Shown here: in pieces, positions 23,337 to 34,059 of the stretch
How the letters are laid out: every line of letters begins with the position of its first letter
How positions within the stretch are numbered: the stretch's first letter is position 1
Assembly (NCBI GenBank): GCA_023653785.1
Contig: JAMKCH010022214.1
Location: 25,179-89,178, forward strand
Source of the DNA: Ophioderma brevispina
Taxonomy: Eukaryota; Echinodermata; Ophiuroidea; Amphilepidida; Ophiodermatidae
Reading direction: 5' to 3'
Length of the DNA stretch: 64,000 nucleotides
The notes under the pieces: generated by a model
Database searches by the model: none
Told to the model about the DNA's origin: nothing
The model's input: the letters and a program-made list of their open reading frames with translations, nothing else
Translations under genes and position numbers: made by a program

Positions 23337-24720
23337 TTGGGCAAGCGGGGGTCAGCCACTAGGTGCATATCTAGACCCCTTCTCGCCTTCCCACCTGGTG
23401 GGTTTGGAAGCATTCTGCTCCGCTTCAATGCCATTGTTGCATCAGATTCCAAACCAGGGTTGAGGCAGTTAGGGCTTTTCCCGTTCGGGCAAATTGGTTC
23501 TTTATCTCGCCTGCACTCGGTGTGCTGGACAGAGATGTGGGGTGGTTTGGGGGTATTATTAAGTATTACCCTCTTCAACCCTTTCACGAAGGACATGCGC
23601 AGAACAATAAGGGAAAGTTAGGTTCCTAACTGGTTTATTGGACAAGCAAGGATATCCTAGTGCCCTGCCATCTGGACATGGACATTCCACTGAAACCTAT
23701 CTGGATGTCCTACTCTGTCTGGCTCCCCATGTTTGCCACCCTTGTTTGGCGCCCTCAGTTGGACTATTGGATTAGGCTGCACACATTTTCTCAGCCGTGG
23801 TCACCAAGATCCCAAAGGCTTCCCCACCCCCCACCTCCTTTTTTTAAAAAAAAAGAATTCATCTTCTCTCCCTTTGGGAAAGCATTGCTAGGGGGCGAGC
23901 GGGTCAGTGCTAGGTGCCTTCTCTTAGACCCCTACTCGCTTCCCACCTGGTTGGGTGTGGAAGTCATTCTGCTCCGCGTCAATTGCCAGTGTTGCATCAT
24001 GATCCCCAACCATGGTGAGGCAAGTTAGTTGCTTTTCCCCGTTCGGGCAAATTGGTTCTTTATCTCGCCTGCACTTGGTGCTGGAGAGATGTGGGGGTTG
24101 GTTTGGGGGTAGTAACGCTATTCCCTCTTCATTAACGATAGACATTTGCGCCAGAACAATAAGGAAAGTTAGGTTTCCTAATTGGTTTGATTGGACAAGC
24201 AATGGATATCTAGTGCCACTCAGTGGGAAGGACATTCCAACTGAAACTCTATTGGATTGTCATACTGTCTGGCTACCCATGTTTGGCACTCTTGTTTGGC
24301 GCCCTCAGTTGGCCTATTTGATAGGCTGCACATGTCTCAGCCTGTGAGTCACCATAGCTGCAAATGCTTCCCACCCACCACCTCCCTGGTTGCACTTATT
24401 TTCTGTCATATTTCTCGTAGCGTTTTGTTGGGGAAAGCATTGCTTAGGGGCGATGCGGGTCAGCGTAGGTGCCTTCTCTTAGACCCCTTTCTCGCTTCCC
24501 ACCTGGTTGGGTTTGGGAAGTATTTGCTACGCTTCAATTGCCATTGTGGCATCAGATTCCACCAGGGTTGAGGCAGTGCTTTACCCGTTCGGGGCAAATG
24601 GTTCTTTAACTCGACTGCACTTGTGCTTGGAGAGATTTTTGTGGTTGGTTTGGGGGGTTATACGTATTCCATCTTATTCCCGGATAGAATTGCGCAGACA
24701 ATAAACAAAAATTAAAGGAT
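23337..24720 (+). repeat. Tandem array, 2.5 units of about 550 bp
   Basis: Units start near 23337, 23877 and 24430 with GGGAAAGCATTGCT-AGGGGCG or its variant. Each contains AGACCCC-TCTCGC-TTCCCACCTGGT, GCATCAGATTCCA (or a variant), CCCGTTCGGGCAAATTGGTT and GGTTTGGGGGT. The following block matches 19755-19990. Small indels distinguish all copies, so this is an old array. Confidence 0.85.
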
Positions 24721-25017
24721 CCGGATGTTATGTTACAAAGAGATCCCTATGGACTGCTATGCCACATATAGAAGTTTACTGAATCAAAATCAACGAATGA
24801 TTCACTCAGATTTGGGATTAAGCAGTTGTGGTAGCACCCCAATATCAAAATCCTAGATATGCCATGATGGGACATGTGAGCTTGGCTTGGAGATCTTGCT
24901 CAAGTTGGTTGTGAAGAAACTTCCATCCTCTCTATGAGCCCATTTTCCAAAATGAAAAAGGGGCGGTCAAACATATTGTACAGAATAATGAGTAAAAAAC
25001 TAACTGTTTTCTTACAG
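24721..25017. other. No gene recognised
   Basis: AT-rich spacer ending in a pyrimidine-rich CTGTTTTCTTACAG that could serve as a splice acceptor. Confidence 0.4.
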
Positions 25018-25435
25018 TATGTACACTTATGAAAGCAATTCAACACGAGTGTGGTATTACAATACTAGCAAACACAATACTGTCTATTCCGGACTGTATT
25101 CCAACAGCGTTAATATTGAAACAAAGTCAACATGAAGCCTAAACGTGTTTATGAACAAAGTTGAAAAATTCAATGAAAATGTTTTAACAGTGAATGTAAC
25201 ACTGTGTAATGAGTTGCCCCCAAAGCCTGGTCTTAGCACATCAGATTCAGTTACATCTGCTCCTGTCAACGTTTACATTAATAAGTTACACGTAACTTTG
25301 TCATGGCACGGTCATGGAATACAGTTTATGCCTGAAAAGAATTTAGCTGGAAGGGGCAAAATTGTTGTAGATCCTACTGAAATCTTGCTAAATTACTCTG
25401 ACTTTCAATATTCTAAGAGTCCCAATATTTCATGA
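25018..25435 (+). pseudogene. Possible exon or pseudo-exon, unknown protein
   Basis: After TTTTCTTACAG (acceptor-like, AG at 25016-25017) a frame runs to a TGA at 25433, interrupted by one TGA at 25133. The first part is rich in Tyr, Asn and Ser (RVWYYNTSKHNTVYSGLYSN). The second reads LCNELPPKPG, PVNVYINKLHVTLSWHG and GRGKIVVDPTEILLNYSDF. Mixed amino-acid use and no low complexity distinguish it from neighbouring chance frames. I do not recognise the family. It may be a decayed exon, a sequencing error at 25133 in a real terminal exon, or chance. Confidence 0.3.
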
Positions 25436-26149
25436 ATTTTACTCCATCAGTTCTTGATGTCATGAATCAATATTACAGAGCATATTAGTTGGTCCTTGTT
25501 GTTTGCATATTTTGTGATCTTCAGAATTAGTGTTGTACAGTGTGTGTGAGATTCAATATACATATTTCCAAAAATTCTAATGGTTGAATTTTGTGTATTG
25601 ATATTATAACGGTAATTTCTGTCTGTTAGGCAGAAGAACTTGCACAATTGGCAAAATTTTTGCAACGAAGATTGTTCAGTAGGTAAATGTTTATTTTTTT
25701 TAAAAAGAAACTGTAGCTGCAGGTTACATCCCAAAAACACCTTTTTGTTTCCAGAATATATGTGAATTGACATATGACCTTGAAGAGTGTTACAAAAATT
25801 AATAGATCTATCTGCAAAGAAATATGAGCGTGTGGTACCACAAAACTGTTAACAGGGAATATTGTCTTTTATCATTTTAAAAAGTCACTTATGAAATTTC
25901 TCTTTTATTTAGGAAGCGAAACATCACTACATAAAAAGTTAGTTGGATTTATAGCAGAACTTTGCAAAAATTATTATTACTATGGATTCTTATGAATTTA
26001 CACAGCAATCATACCTTTAATTGGGCCATCTAGTGATCCACCCAAAGGGCAAAAGATTTGAAAGGTGCGAGGAATCTCTTATAAGAGAAGGATAAGTCCG
26101 TAGAATTCTCATTCAACTGAAAATTGACAGAGCAGGAAAGAGAAGGAAC
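25436..26149. other. No gene recognised
   Basis: AT-rich, no polyadenylation signal close behind the possible exon, no repeat identified. Confidence 0.45.
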
Positions 26150-26512
26150 AGCAGTTTTCGAGATTTTCAAAATATATTTTGGTGTAGTCATTCAGAACTA
26201 AAGATAGTCACCTTAATGCTTAATTCCACAGTTAGAGATGAACGAAGTAGACTTCCCCTTTTCATGCAGTAAACATTTATTTACAGCTGTTGTTGTAAAA
26301 GCGCCATAGGCTATCGTGTATAACAAAACTTCGGATCCGGACTTTATAACAAATTGTAATTTTTCTATATGTATGAAGGACTTCGAATGAGCTTAGTTAT
26401 TTATTTCACACAGTGATAGTATGTGGACAAGCATTCTGTATATGCAAAAAACATGATTTCTTTGAAAATTGAGAGAGCCCTCATCGGGGAAATCGCTGAG
26501 TCAGCCTTTTAA
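26150..26512 (-). mobile_element. TTAA-type MITE, family C, reverse copy
   Basis: The right end GGGGAAATCGCTGAGTCAGC...TTTTAA is the reverse complement of the family C left end. Shared internal words include CAGAACTAAAGATAGTCACC and CTTCGGATCCGG. The left end is eroded. Confidence 0.8.
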
Positions 26513-26529
26513 GTGTCCGTACAGAGAGT

Positions 26530-26675
26530 AATGTCTAAAATATCAGATTTTGTCCTTTAGGTTGCTTTTGGTCTTACCACTTGCGGGGTATGTTAGGATA
26601 CCTGTACTTGTTACAGACATGCAAAAAGCTGATTTTTGATTTTCTGATTTAGCAAATCTCTAATAGTGCCTTTAA
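26530..26675 (-). mobile_element. Family A MITE fragment, reverse
   Basis: Matches the reverse complement of the left part of 35304-35674: GGTATGTTAGGATACCTGTA, CTTGTTACAGACATGCA, and the end CTAATAGTGCCTTTAA with TTAA at 26672-26675. Confidence 0.75.
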
Positions 26676-28088
26676 GGCGCTATTCTCAATTCTCAATTCA
26701 GAGTACAACAATCCCCAGAGCTGTATTTTGATTTGACCATTCCCTGGAATGGATTGTAACACAAATATACAATGCCCATTCTGAAATGTCTTTGCATTGT
26801 GTAATTTATTGATAGAATAAAAGGCACATATCAGGGTTGGGTTTTTTTAATTAAACACCATTTAGTCTCCTGTACGGATCCATACAGAGAAAATAGTAAA
26901 CTCTTGCATCAAACTGCATTTAATGCTCATAAATATGGTCATGTGTCATGAACTCGCCCCCTTTTGCATTACATGCCTTATTATTCAATGTATGTCACCA
27001 ATTGATGTTCAAACTCAGATATTTCACTTAAACTTCACTGAAATGTAACAAAAGTATATATATTTGGAAAGCCAAAGCTGTAAGGAATCTAAATATGTGC
27101 ATTGCAGCTCACTATATAGGGTGACCTTGAAAATATACAGGGTGAAACATTTATTTTTTGATCAAAATGAACTATAACTTCTGCAATGCAAATTTTTCAG
27201 ATGTCATTAGAAATCTTATTACTCACATAATTTGGTGCAAGAACAGATAAGATATGGTAACAGAGTGTGGGTAAAGTATTACATTAATGTACAGCGTTTT
27301 TAAGGTTTAGGGTGTTCCAAAAACAAATCCTGTTGTTTCCATTTAAAACCATTTTTGAATTAAAAAAATGTAGCTCTACCCTCTACACAAATATAGACTG
27401 CATTTTTGAATTCCTCATCAAATTTCCTTTCAGAATATGTATACATTGACCTTGATAGGGTTAGTAATTAAAAAGTTACAGCAAAAATTGTGTTTGCTGT
27501 TCTTCAGCAATGTTTTGTATGCGTTTTCCTATATCTTACATTGTGAGATAAAGGAAAACATGCATTACTCAGATACAAAATGGGCCATAAGTTCCATTAG
27601 ATATAACCACACACACTGTTTAATCATAAAATGTTAAGTGGAATGTGTTAGCTTTCATTTAGTACCAAATTTATAGCAAGCATCACAGATTTGACAAACA
27701 AAATTTAACATTTCTGCAAAAATTTTACTAAATCAACAAATTCCCATAGAGTTTCTATAGGCGGCGCCGCTTCCTGCACCACCCCTTGGCTTCCAACTTT
27801 AAATAGCTGTATCTGTACCTCACTATAAGCTAGACCAATGAAACTTTGCAGGCATATAGCAGATTAATACAGCTTTAAAATGATACTAAATTTGTTGGGA
27901 TAGCTTGTGTTGTTTTTGAAAAATAAAATCAAAACAACAGCATGAAACCAAAAAATGTAACAGCACCACCCTTTTTGGGAGGCGAGTTCAAAACGCGTGA
28001 CCATATGTAAAATCAAACACAATACTACTACTACTTAGAATGAATGAACATTGCCATGAAATATGCAAGATATCGTATGACTATCATC
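26676..28088. other. No gene recognised
   Basis: Contains words such as TATACAGGGTGAAACA typical of old dispersed repeats, but no paired ends or real frame. Confidence 0.45.
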
Positions 28089-28098
28089 TTTTATCGCA

Positions 28099-28518
28099 GG
28101 GGGTAGGACATGCCAACCTAACAGCAACATAATGATATTTACTTCCGGTGTAATCCGAGTGCTAGTCTTATTCAAAGACTTAACAGTAGGAGGGCGCTCT
28201 TACACATATCGAACGGTCACACACAGACTTGACTAAGCCTAGGCCTGGTCACGAATATTTAAATCTAAATGACTGTTATTGGAAATTGCACTGTTTTGCA
28301 CGGCGAGGTTAATCTACTAGCCTTGACGGATTTTGACGTTAATATTTTTTTCCTTAAAATTATCATGATATTACTAAGATCTTTTGAACAAAGGTTTAAG
28401 AGCTGATTTTGTAATGTCACTGAGACAGAGACTGCCATAGTAGATGCACGTAGCAGTTCCCCAAATTACCATTTGGAAATCCCCAATGCCCAAATCTAGT
28501 AGATTGTGTCCTACCCCC
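28099..28518. mobile_element. Mutator-like MITE, family H (about 420 bp)
   Basis: Ends GGGGGTAGGACA and TGTCCTACCCCC are exact inverted repeats of 12 bp. The flanks carry TTTTATCGCA at 28089-28098 and again at 28520-28529, a perfect 10-bp direct repeat (one extra A precedes the right copy). A 9-11 bp duplication is characteristic of Mutator-type elements. A diverged copy begins at 36380. Confidence 0.8.
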
Positions 28519-28529
28519 ATTTTATCGCA

Positions 28530-29699
28530 GTTTGCTAATGGTGTCTAAGATCACATGGGGTCATTAGAGGTCAATCTGTATACACATCATATGAGTCTTG
28601 GGCAAGTGGTTCTTCTGATCAAGTTTGTTGTTCAATGCATACATACAAGAGTAGCAAGTCATAAGTACAGGGTTAACATTTTTACTGTACACATACATAC
28701 TACCAAAGTAATCCCTATGTGCCAATCTGCAAGCAAACAAAACTACAAAATGTAACACTAAACTATACCACATGGATAGGCCTACTTATCATTGGCTATC
28801 ACACCACCAAGTTTGAAGAGGGTTCATCTTTGTGTTAATGAGTTCGAGTAAATCGATGAGAGATTTCCCCTAATTGGGCAGATGAACTACTAAATTACAA
28901 CAAATATGCATGAAACCAACAAAAACTGCAGCAATACTCTTCATGGGCTATAACTCCATGTTCAGATCCTGTGTCATTGAGTGGATAATGATTTGCCTGG
29001 ATGCTGTCCAACCCACCCACCCAACTGCCTACCCACACAGCTCAGACAGTGGTATAACCCAATAACTCACAGATAGGCCCCACACAACATGTATAACATG
29101 GGGGGGGGGCCAAAAACAATATCACATCTTTACTCCCACACATAAACACACTTGTACTAACATGCATTTAAACATGAGATTTTCTCTTGATATACATGCA
29201 AGTGTCAAATTACGTGATGTTCCACTAAAAAACCTTCATGAATCTTGTGCATTTTGGTAGCGATCTAACACAGCAAACAATAAGGTATGGAGAAAATTGA
29301 ATTCTTGTTCTCATAAGAATGAAGTGTCTGAAAAGATTTGCTGCCAAGCATTTGTTTACGTGATTCTGACAACTCACTTTCCGGAGCCAATGCAATGCTG
29401 ACCGCATTTTGTAACAGTACACTCGGTAACATTTTGATCCTGCCGTGCCATTACACATGCAATCACATACCTTCATATCTTCAAGAAAGCAAAATTCTCA
29501 ATTTGCCAAGTGCAAGGTTCTAATTCTAAGACATCCACCCGCATCAGAAGCATCCTAATGAGCAATCCTGGTGCTATATGGAAGCTCAATTTCAAAGACA
29601 ACCCTGTTAGTGGAGCCAATGCTTGCTGCATGCGTGGGAAATTTTTCATCCAGGTCGTTAATGAGAGTGCAAGAAAGAATGTGATAAAAATACCATATG
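28530..29699. other. No gene recognised
   Basis: Overlapping short frames at 29225-29730 on both strands show no coding pattern. A G run lies at about 29100-29109. Confidence 0.45.
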
Positions 29700-30290
29700 T
29701 TTGGATGCATGTGCGAAGAAGAGTAGATTGAAGATGATAATTTGATGATGACCGCTATGATGACAATGATAATAACAATTACCAAAGAAGTGAATGGTTA
29801 TAAGAAGGCGCAATTATTATTGTGACATTTATGTCAGTGGAGACAATGGGGATGAAGAAAATAAGAGCAGCAGGGGGGTGGGGGAGAGAAATTGGAATAT
29901 GACATTGAATATGCTGCTATTGTTCCTGATGATCATGATGGTGACGATTCTGAAGGTGATCATTACAACTACGACGATGACGAAGACAGTACTACATTGA
30001 TGTTGCTACTAACAATCATGATTGTGACAGTAATGGTAATAACAAAGATGAAATGATGGCGATGATGTTGATGGTGATGGTGGTGGTGATGGTGATGGTG
30101 ATGGTGATGATGATGATGGTGATGGTGACGGTGATGATGACGATGGTGATTGTGATGGTGATGATGATGAGGACAACGATGACAACCATGACCATGATGA
30201 CGAGATAACGATGAAGGCGATGACGATGATTAAAATGACGACAATGATGATGACAAAAATCAAGATGGCAACAATGATGTTGATAACACC
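29700..30290. repeat. GAT/GATGGT-rich simple repeat
   Basis: Irregular GATGAT and GATGGT units dominate, densest at 30053-30240. The opposite strand gives a Ser/Pro-rich frame that is compositional. Confidence 0.9.
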
Positions 30291-31372
30291 TCCATAATAA
30301 TACTGAGAAGGAAAATTATTACTATTCGTACAGCGTAAATAATGGGCAGTACATAATGAAATCAATGCGACTCCTCAGAGTCTGATTCCCTATTTACACA
30401 GTGAGAGCTAACACTTATGCTCAAGCTTCTCATCCTCCTCACAATGACCAAACGTGACCTGTCACGTCAAAAGATACACAACATGAGATATTGTCACAAG
30501 TCAAAATTTACCCGATCACCTTGCATTAGGAAATCAAACCAAACCATTTAGGAGACATAACTATTGCTCTTGAGGTAATAACTGCTTTTGAGTATGATAT
30601 AAAATTACTTTTTAATATTAGATTATATTTATACATATATATTTCACCGACTGCATTGCCTGTATCTCATTAGTGTTTCCCGACTTGTCCCTACCAACAT
30701 GACACAAGTAAAGAATAATTTACAACACTTTCAAGCTCAAGTTTTCAGAACTATAGTTTCAGTACAGCTACTAAAGTCTTTCTAAAAACTGTTACCATCT
30801 TCCCCATCTCTAGCAAAATTGAGAAATTTGCTGTTCTTAAACTAATAATTCTAAATGGGGATGAAAGGATTTTTTCATCAGCTCTTATCTACTGAATTCT
30901 GACTGACTTCTGAGTATCGTTTTCCCCCCTTGAAGAATTCAAATCGCACAAACTCAACTTTTTTATGTTGACTTTTGATATGGTTTAATCTATACATCTG
31001 GAAATAATGATTTTTGTAATTAAAATCAGGGATATGTAATCTTAATTAGCTTGGCCATACAGGTACAAGTTGACTTTCATACTCTTTGCCAATATTATGA
31101 CTTCTTGGGACCTGGGGGCTAATTTTACTACTTTCTTGAAGCATAACAGTATTTTGTATTTGAAAGCTAAATCTGAGGAAATCTAGTTTTGCCAAGTCTC
31201 CAAAAATGAGAGGCCATACCACTTGCATACCAACCACATAGTTTTACAGCTGTCTGAATATCAGCAACTCCTTTACAGCATGTCATTAATTTCATGGTTA
31301 ATGAAGCATTAAATACAAAGATTACAAAGTCTACCAGATCAAGGGATCATCAGACTTGCCTGTTGCTACAGG
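30291..31372. other. No gene recognised
   Basis: AT-rich sequence without recognisable repeats or frames. Confidence 0.5.
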
Positions 31373-31718
31373 TTAAAGGGGCATTTCGTGATCCACAGCC
31401 TCGTCCCTCCAACTTACCTAAAAAATTTGGACATTTTTATATCATCTGAACCGTTAGCCTTAGTAATCCATGTGTGCCCAATCTTACGTGCAAATTCGGT
31501 CGCATCTGTAAGAAATTCGCAATTTTGTATTTTCTGTCCGTAAACGGACAGAAATTACAGCACAGTAGCCTATGGGACCGTGGGAAACTATTAATTGCTC
31601 GTAACACAAAACCGCAAGATCGGGATGAGCTCAAATTTTGAGAATAAGCTTTTCTCAAGGATATCTAGTGATCAATGGATAAAACAGAAGGTGCTGAAAT
31701 CACGAAATGCACCTTTAA
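31373..31718 (-). mobile_element. TTAA-type MITE, family F, complete (346 bp)
   Basis: TTAAAGGGGCATTTCGTGAT at left and ATCACGAAATGCACCTTTAA at right, TTAA at both edges. The near-palindrome TTTCTGTCCG...CGGACAGAAA is at 31531-31554. Reverse orientation relative to 9939-10264. Confidence 0.9.
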
Positions 31719-31749
31719 GTTTTAAGCACTTTTATATCCCTCTTGATTA

Positions 31750-32124
31750 GTTGTGTCCACATGGAGGCTGAAACTCTGGAGTTTCAAAACTCTGGAGTGT
31801 TGATTGGGGCCCGGGTTTTTGACAGTGTGGACACATTCAGAGTTTTATCAAGGGTCTAGGGTTTTATCCCCCTAAAAAACTCGGGGGTGAAGCTCAACTC
31901 CAATAACACTCCGGAGTGTTTTGGAGTGTCATGGCATGTGGACAGCTTCGGGAGATAGTGAGCAGAAGTGACCTTGCAAGGTCATAAATTCCCGTGTTTG
32001 AATATCATGCGCAAAAGTCCAAGGCTTCTGGTATGTTGACTTCCAAACTAAACTCTGATATGAGAAGCAGAGGAGAATGGTCAGGAGGATGGTTTCAGAG
32101 TTTCGGCCATTGTGTGGACACAAC
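31750..32124. mobile_element. MITE of unknown type, family L (375 bp)
   Basis: GTTGTGTCCACA...GGCTGAAACTCTGGA at left pairs with the reverse complement of TTTCAGAGTTTCGGCCATTG-TGTGGACACAAC at right. The interior is unusual in carrying several ACTCCGGAG/CTCTGGAG words. No target duplication found. Confidence 0.7.
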
Positions 32125-32148
32125 TTGGAGCGAAGTAAATAATTGCAT

Positions 32149-32446
32149 TTAAAGGCACTATCAGTGATTTCCTAAATCAGAAAATCGAAAAAAACCATCA
32201 ATTTTTTTGTAACAAGTATAGGTATCCTAACATACCCTGCAAGTGATAAGTTTAAAAGCAATAAATCGGATACTTCAGTCATTACTGTCCGAACGGACAC
32301 TTATTACAACACATATTTGAATGGGGATTCATATCTTTGAACACTGCTGTTTTCTTTCTTTTCTATCAATTTTTCAGTTGGAAAATATACTTTATGAGAG
32401 TCCTACAGACTTATCCTTCGATTTTTAGCTATTTCTGCAAGTTTCA
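32149..32446 (+). mobile_element. Family A MITE, right-truncated
   Basis: Begins TTAAAGGCACTATCAGTGAT and follows 35304-35674 (GTAACAAGTATAGGTATCCT, CATTACTGTCCG, GAACACTGCTGTTTTCTT) up to GCTATTTCTGCAAGTTTCAA, after which the match stops. Confidence 0.8.
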
Positions 32447-32711
32447 ATTTTCTGCAAGCTTTAATTTTCACCTCCAGAGTTTCAAACCCTTGGAATCTTG
32501 TGACCATGTGAACATTGTTATTGTCAGAGATGTGAACACTACCCAATGCAATCCTAACCTTGACTTCTGTGCCTGTAACTTCTTGATATGACAATAGGTT
32601 GAATACAGGCTATTGAAAAGCCAATGTGGCAAAAGAAATCATCATGTTTCCTTGACAATGAACTATCCCTCTAACAGTTGAGAACAGAAATGGATCACAT
32701 TGTACTCTTAA
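32427..32711 (+). repeat. Direct repeat copy 1 of 2 (285 bp)
   Basis: Identical by eye to 32852-33136 (offset 425). It ends in TTAA, directly followed by the left end of a family A MITE, so this is the occupied version of the site. Confidence 0.9.
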
Positions 32712-32831
32712 AGACACTATCAGTGATTCATCCGGATGAGACAAAATATTTTAAATTTGCAGAAATAGCTTAAAAGTGAAGGATATATCTGTATAATCCT
32801 CATAAGTTACTTTTTTACAATTAAAGAATCG
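32708..32831 (-). mobile_element. Family A MITE end, cut by an A run
   Basis: TTAAAGACACTATCAGTGAT starts the element in reverse orientation. The sequence follows the reverse complement of the 35304-35674 right end (GAAATAGCTTAAAA-TGAAG) and stops at A21 (32832-32852). Confidence 0.8.
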
Positions 32832-33136
32832 AAAAAAAAAAAAAAAAAAAAAGCTATTTCTGCAAGTTTCAATTTTCTGCAAGCTTTAATTTTCACCTCC
32901 AGAGTTTCAAACCCTTGGAATCTTGTGACCATGTGAACATTGTTATTGTCAGAGATGTGAACACTACCCAATGCAATCCTAACCTTGACTTCTGTGCCTG
33001 TAACTTCTTGATATGACAATAGGTTGAATACAGGCTATTGAAAAGCCAATGTGGCAAAAGAAATCATCATGTTTCCTTGACAATGAACTATCCCTCTAAC
33101 AGTTGAGAACAGAAATGGATCACATTGTACTCTTAA
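32832..33136 (+). repeat. A21 join and direct repeat copy 2 (285 bp)
   Basis: An A run at 32832-32852 leads straight into copy 2 of 32427-32711. After copy 2 the terminal TTAA is followed by GCTTCAAGC, ordinary sequence, as in an unoccupied insertion site. Confidence 0.9.
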
Positions 33137-33183
33137 GCTTCAAGCTTCTGAACCTGGCATTGAAACTGACACAGACTTATGTC

Positions 33184-33320
33184 CGGGTGTGGCCATTTTG
33201 TGACCCACTGACACACATGACCCTGATGAATTCTACGGAATAAAGTGCACTTTATTCCGTAAAGTCTGCTAAATTCATCAGGGTCATGTGTGTCAGTGGG
33301 GTCACAAAATGGCCACACCC
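33184..33320. mobile_element. hAT-like foldback MITE, 137 bp, near-perfect hairpin
   Basis: The arms GGGTGTGGCCATTTTGTGAC... and ...GTCACAAAATGGCCACACCC pair over about 50 bases each. The centre holds a perfect 28-bp palindrome (33234-33261). An exact 8-bp direct repeat CTTATGTC flanks the element (33176-33183 and 33321-33328), which marks a recent, hAT-style insertion. No coding capacity. Confidence 0.9.
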
Positions 33321-33328
33321 CTTATGTC

Positions 33329-34059
33329 TGCAATTATCAGTGAAATGTTAGTGACAACACTGACAAGGGACAATAATTGACACTATAAAACACACTTATT
33401 TTCGCTGATTACCAATAATACAAACGAACAAGCAGGCGAATGCTGTTTTCGCACTTACCGAGGTCAAAGTTACAGACTAATTAAAATATTACAACTGTGC
33501 ACTTCTACTGTGTTAAATACATCACACTCGTCATAGCAACTACGAACATGCTATAGCCCACGCTATTTTGGAAGCCATTTTGGAAATCTGCAAAAAACAC
33601 TGTGCCTGAACTTTGTAACGGTAAACTTTCTGAACAAACCACATGCCTAACGATTTCTTGGACATCTAAGGATCGTTTTATAACTGAGGGTTGCCTGGTG
33701 AAATCAACAAGAAAGTGCATTTTTTCCGTGCTGTAAGTTTTCAGTGCAATGGGCTTGGGCAGTAAACATCTAAGCATCCACCAGTGAGCTCGCTGATTCA
33801 AGATGGCCGTCCGACCGCTAGCCTTTTATTACTCTATCTCTATGATTTGTATAATAGAAGTACATGGTGCTACATGCTTACATGAAGTATTTACTGCAGA
33901 CATAGCATGCCTTCACACTTCATGCATCCTTAGCTCTCCTTTCTTTTCACAAAATGTTCTTATGTCAAATTACACCCTTTCACTGAAAGAAAATGGACCA
34001 CACAGCATTCTATAAACCAGTTTTGCTACAAAGGGGAGGAATTGTATTGGTTGTACTCT
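33329..34059. other. No gene recognised
   Basis: Open frames on both strands (33505-33801 minus, 33803-34015 plus) lack motifs. CAAGATGGCCGTCC at 33801 resembles a YY1-type word but nothing supports a promoter. Confidence 0.4.

Larger units (their letters stand above)
19755..24720 (+). mobile_element. Large decayed element with repeated ends
   Basis: A block of about 230 bp at 19755-19990 (GGGAAAGTTAGGTTTCCTAA, TATCTGGACATGGACAT, GGCGCCCTCAGTTGG, TAGGCTGCAC) recurs near 23610-23830 and 24160-24380. The right end is therefore a tandem array of long units, the left end a single partial unit. Between lie a minisatellite and about 1.8 kb of sequence without intact frames. Tandem terminal repeats occur in Penelope-like and some DIRS-like retroelements, but no reverse transcriptase or recombinase motif was identified, so the class is unknown. 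Confidence 0.6.

Noticed and set aside
30009..30365. 118-codon minus-strand Ser/Pro-rich frame
   Set aside because: It translates the GAT/GATGGT simple repeat.
33505..33801. 98-codon minus-strand frame sharing a short FL-DFT pattern with 58183-58398
   Set aside because: The similarity is limited to a few residues and the DNA alignment is weak; treated as coincidence.
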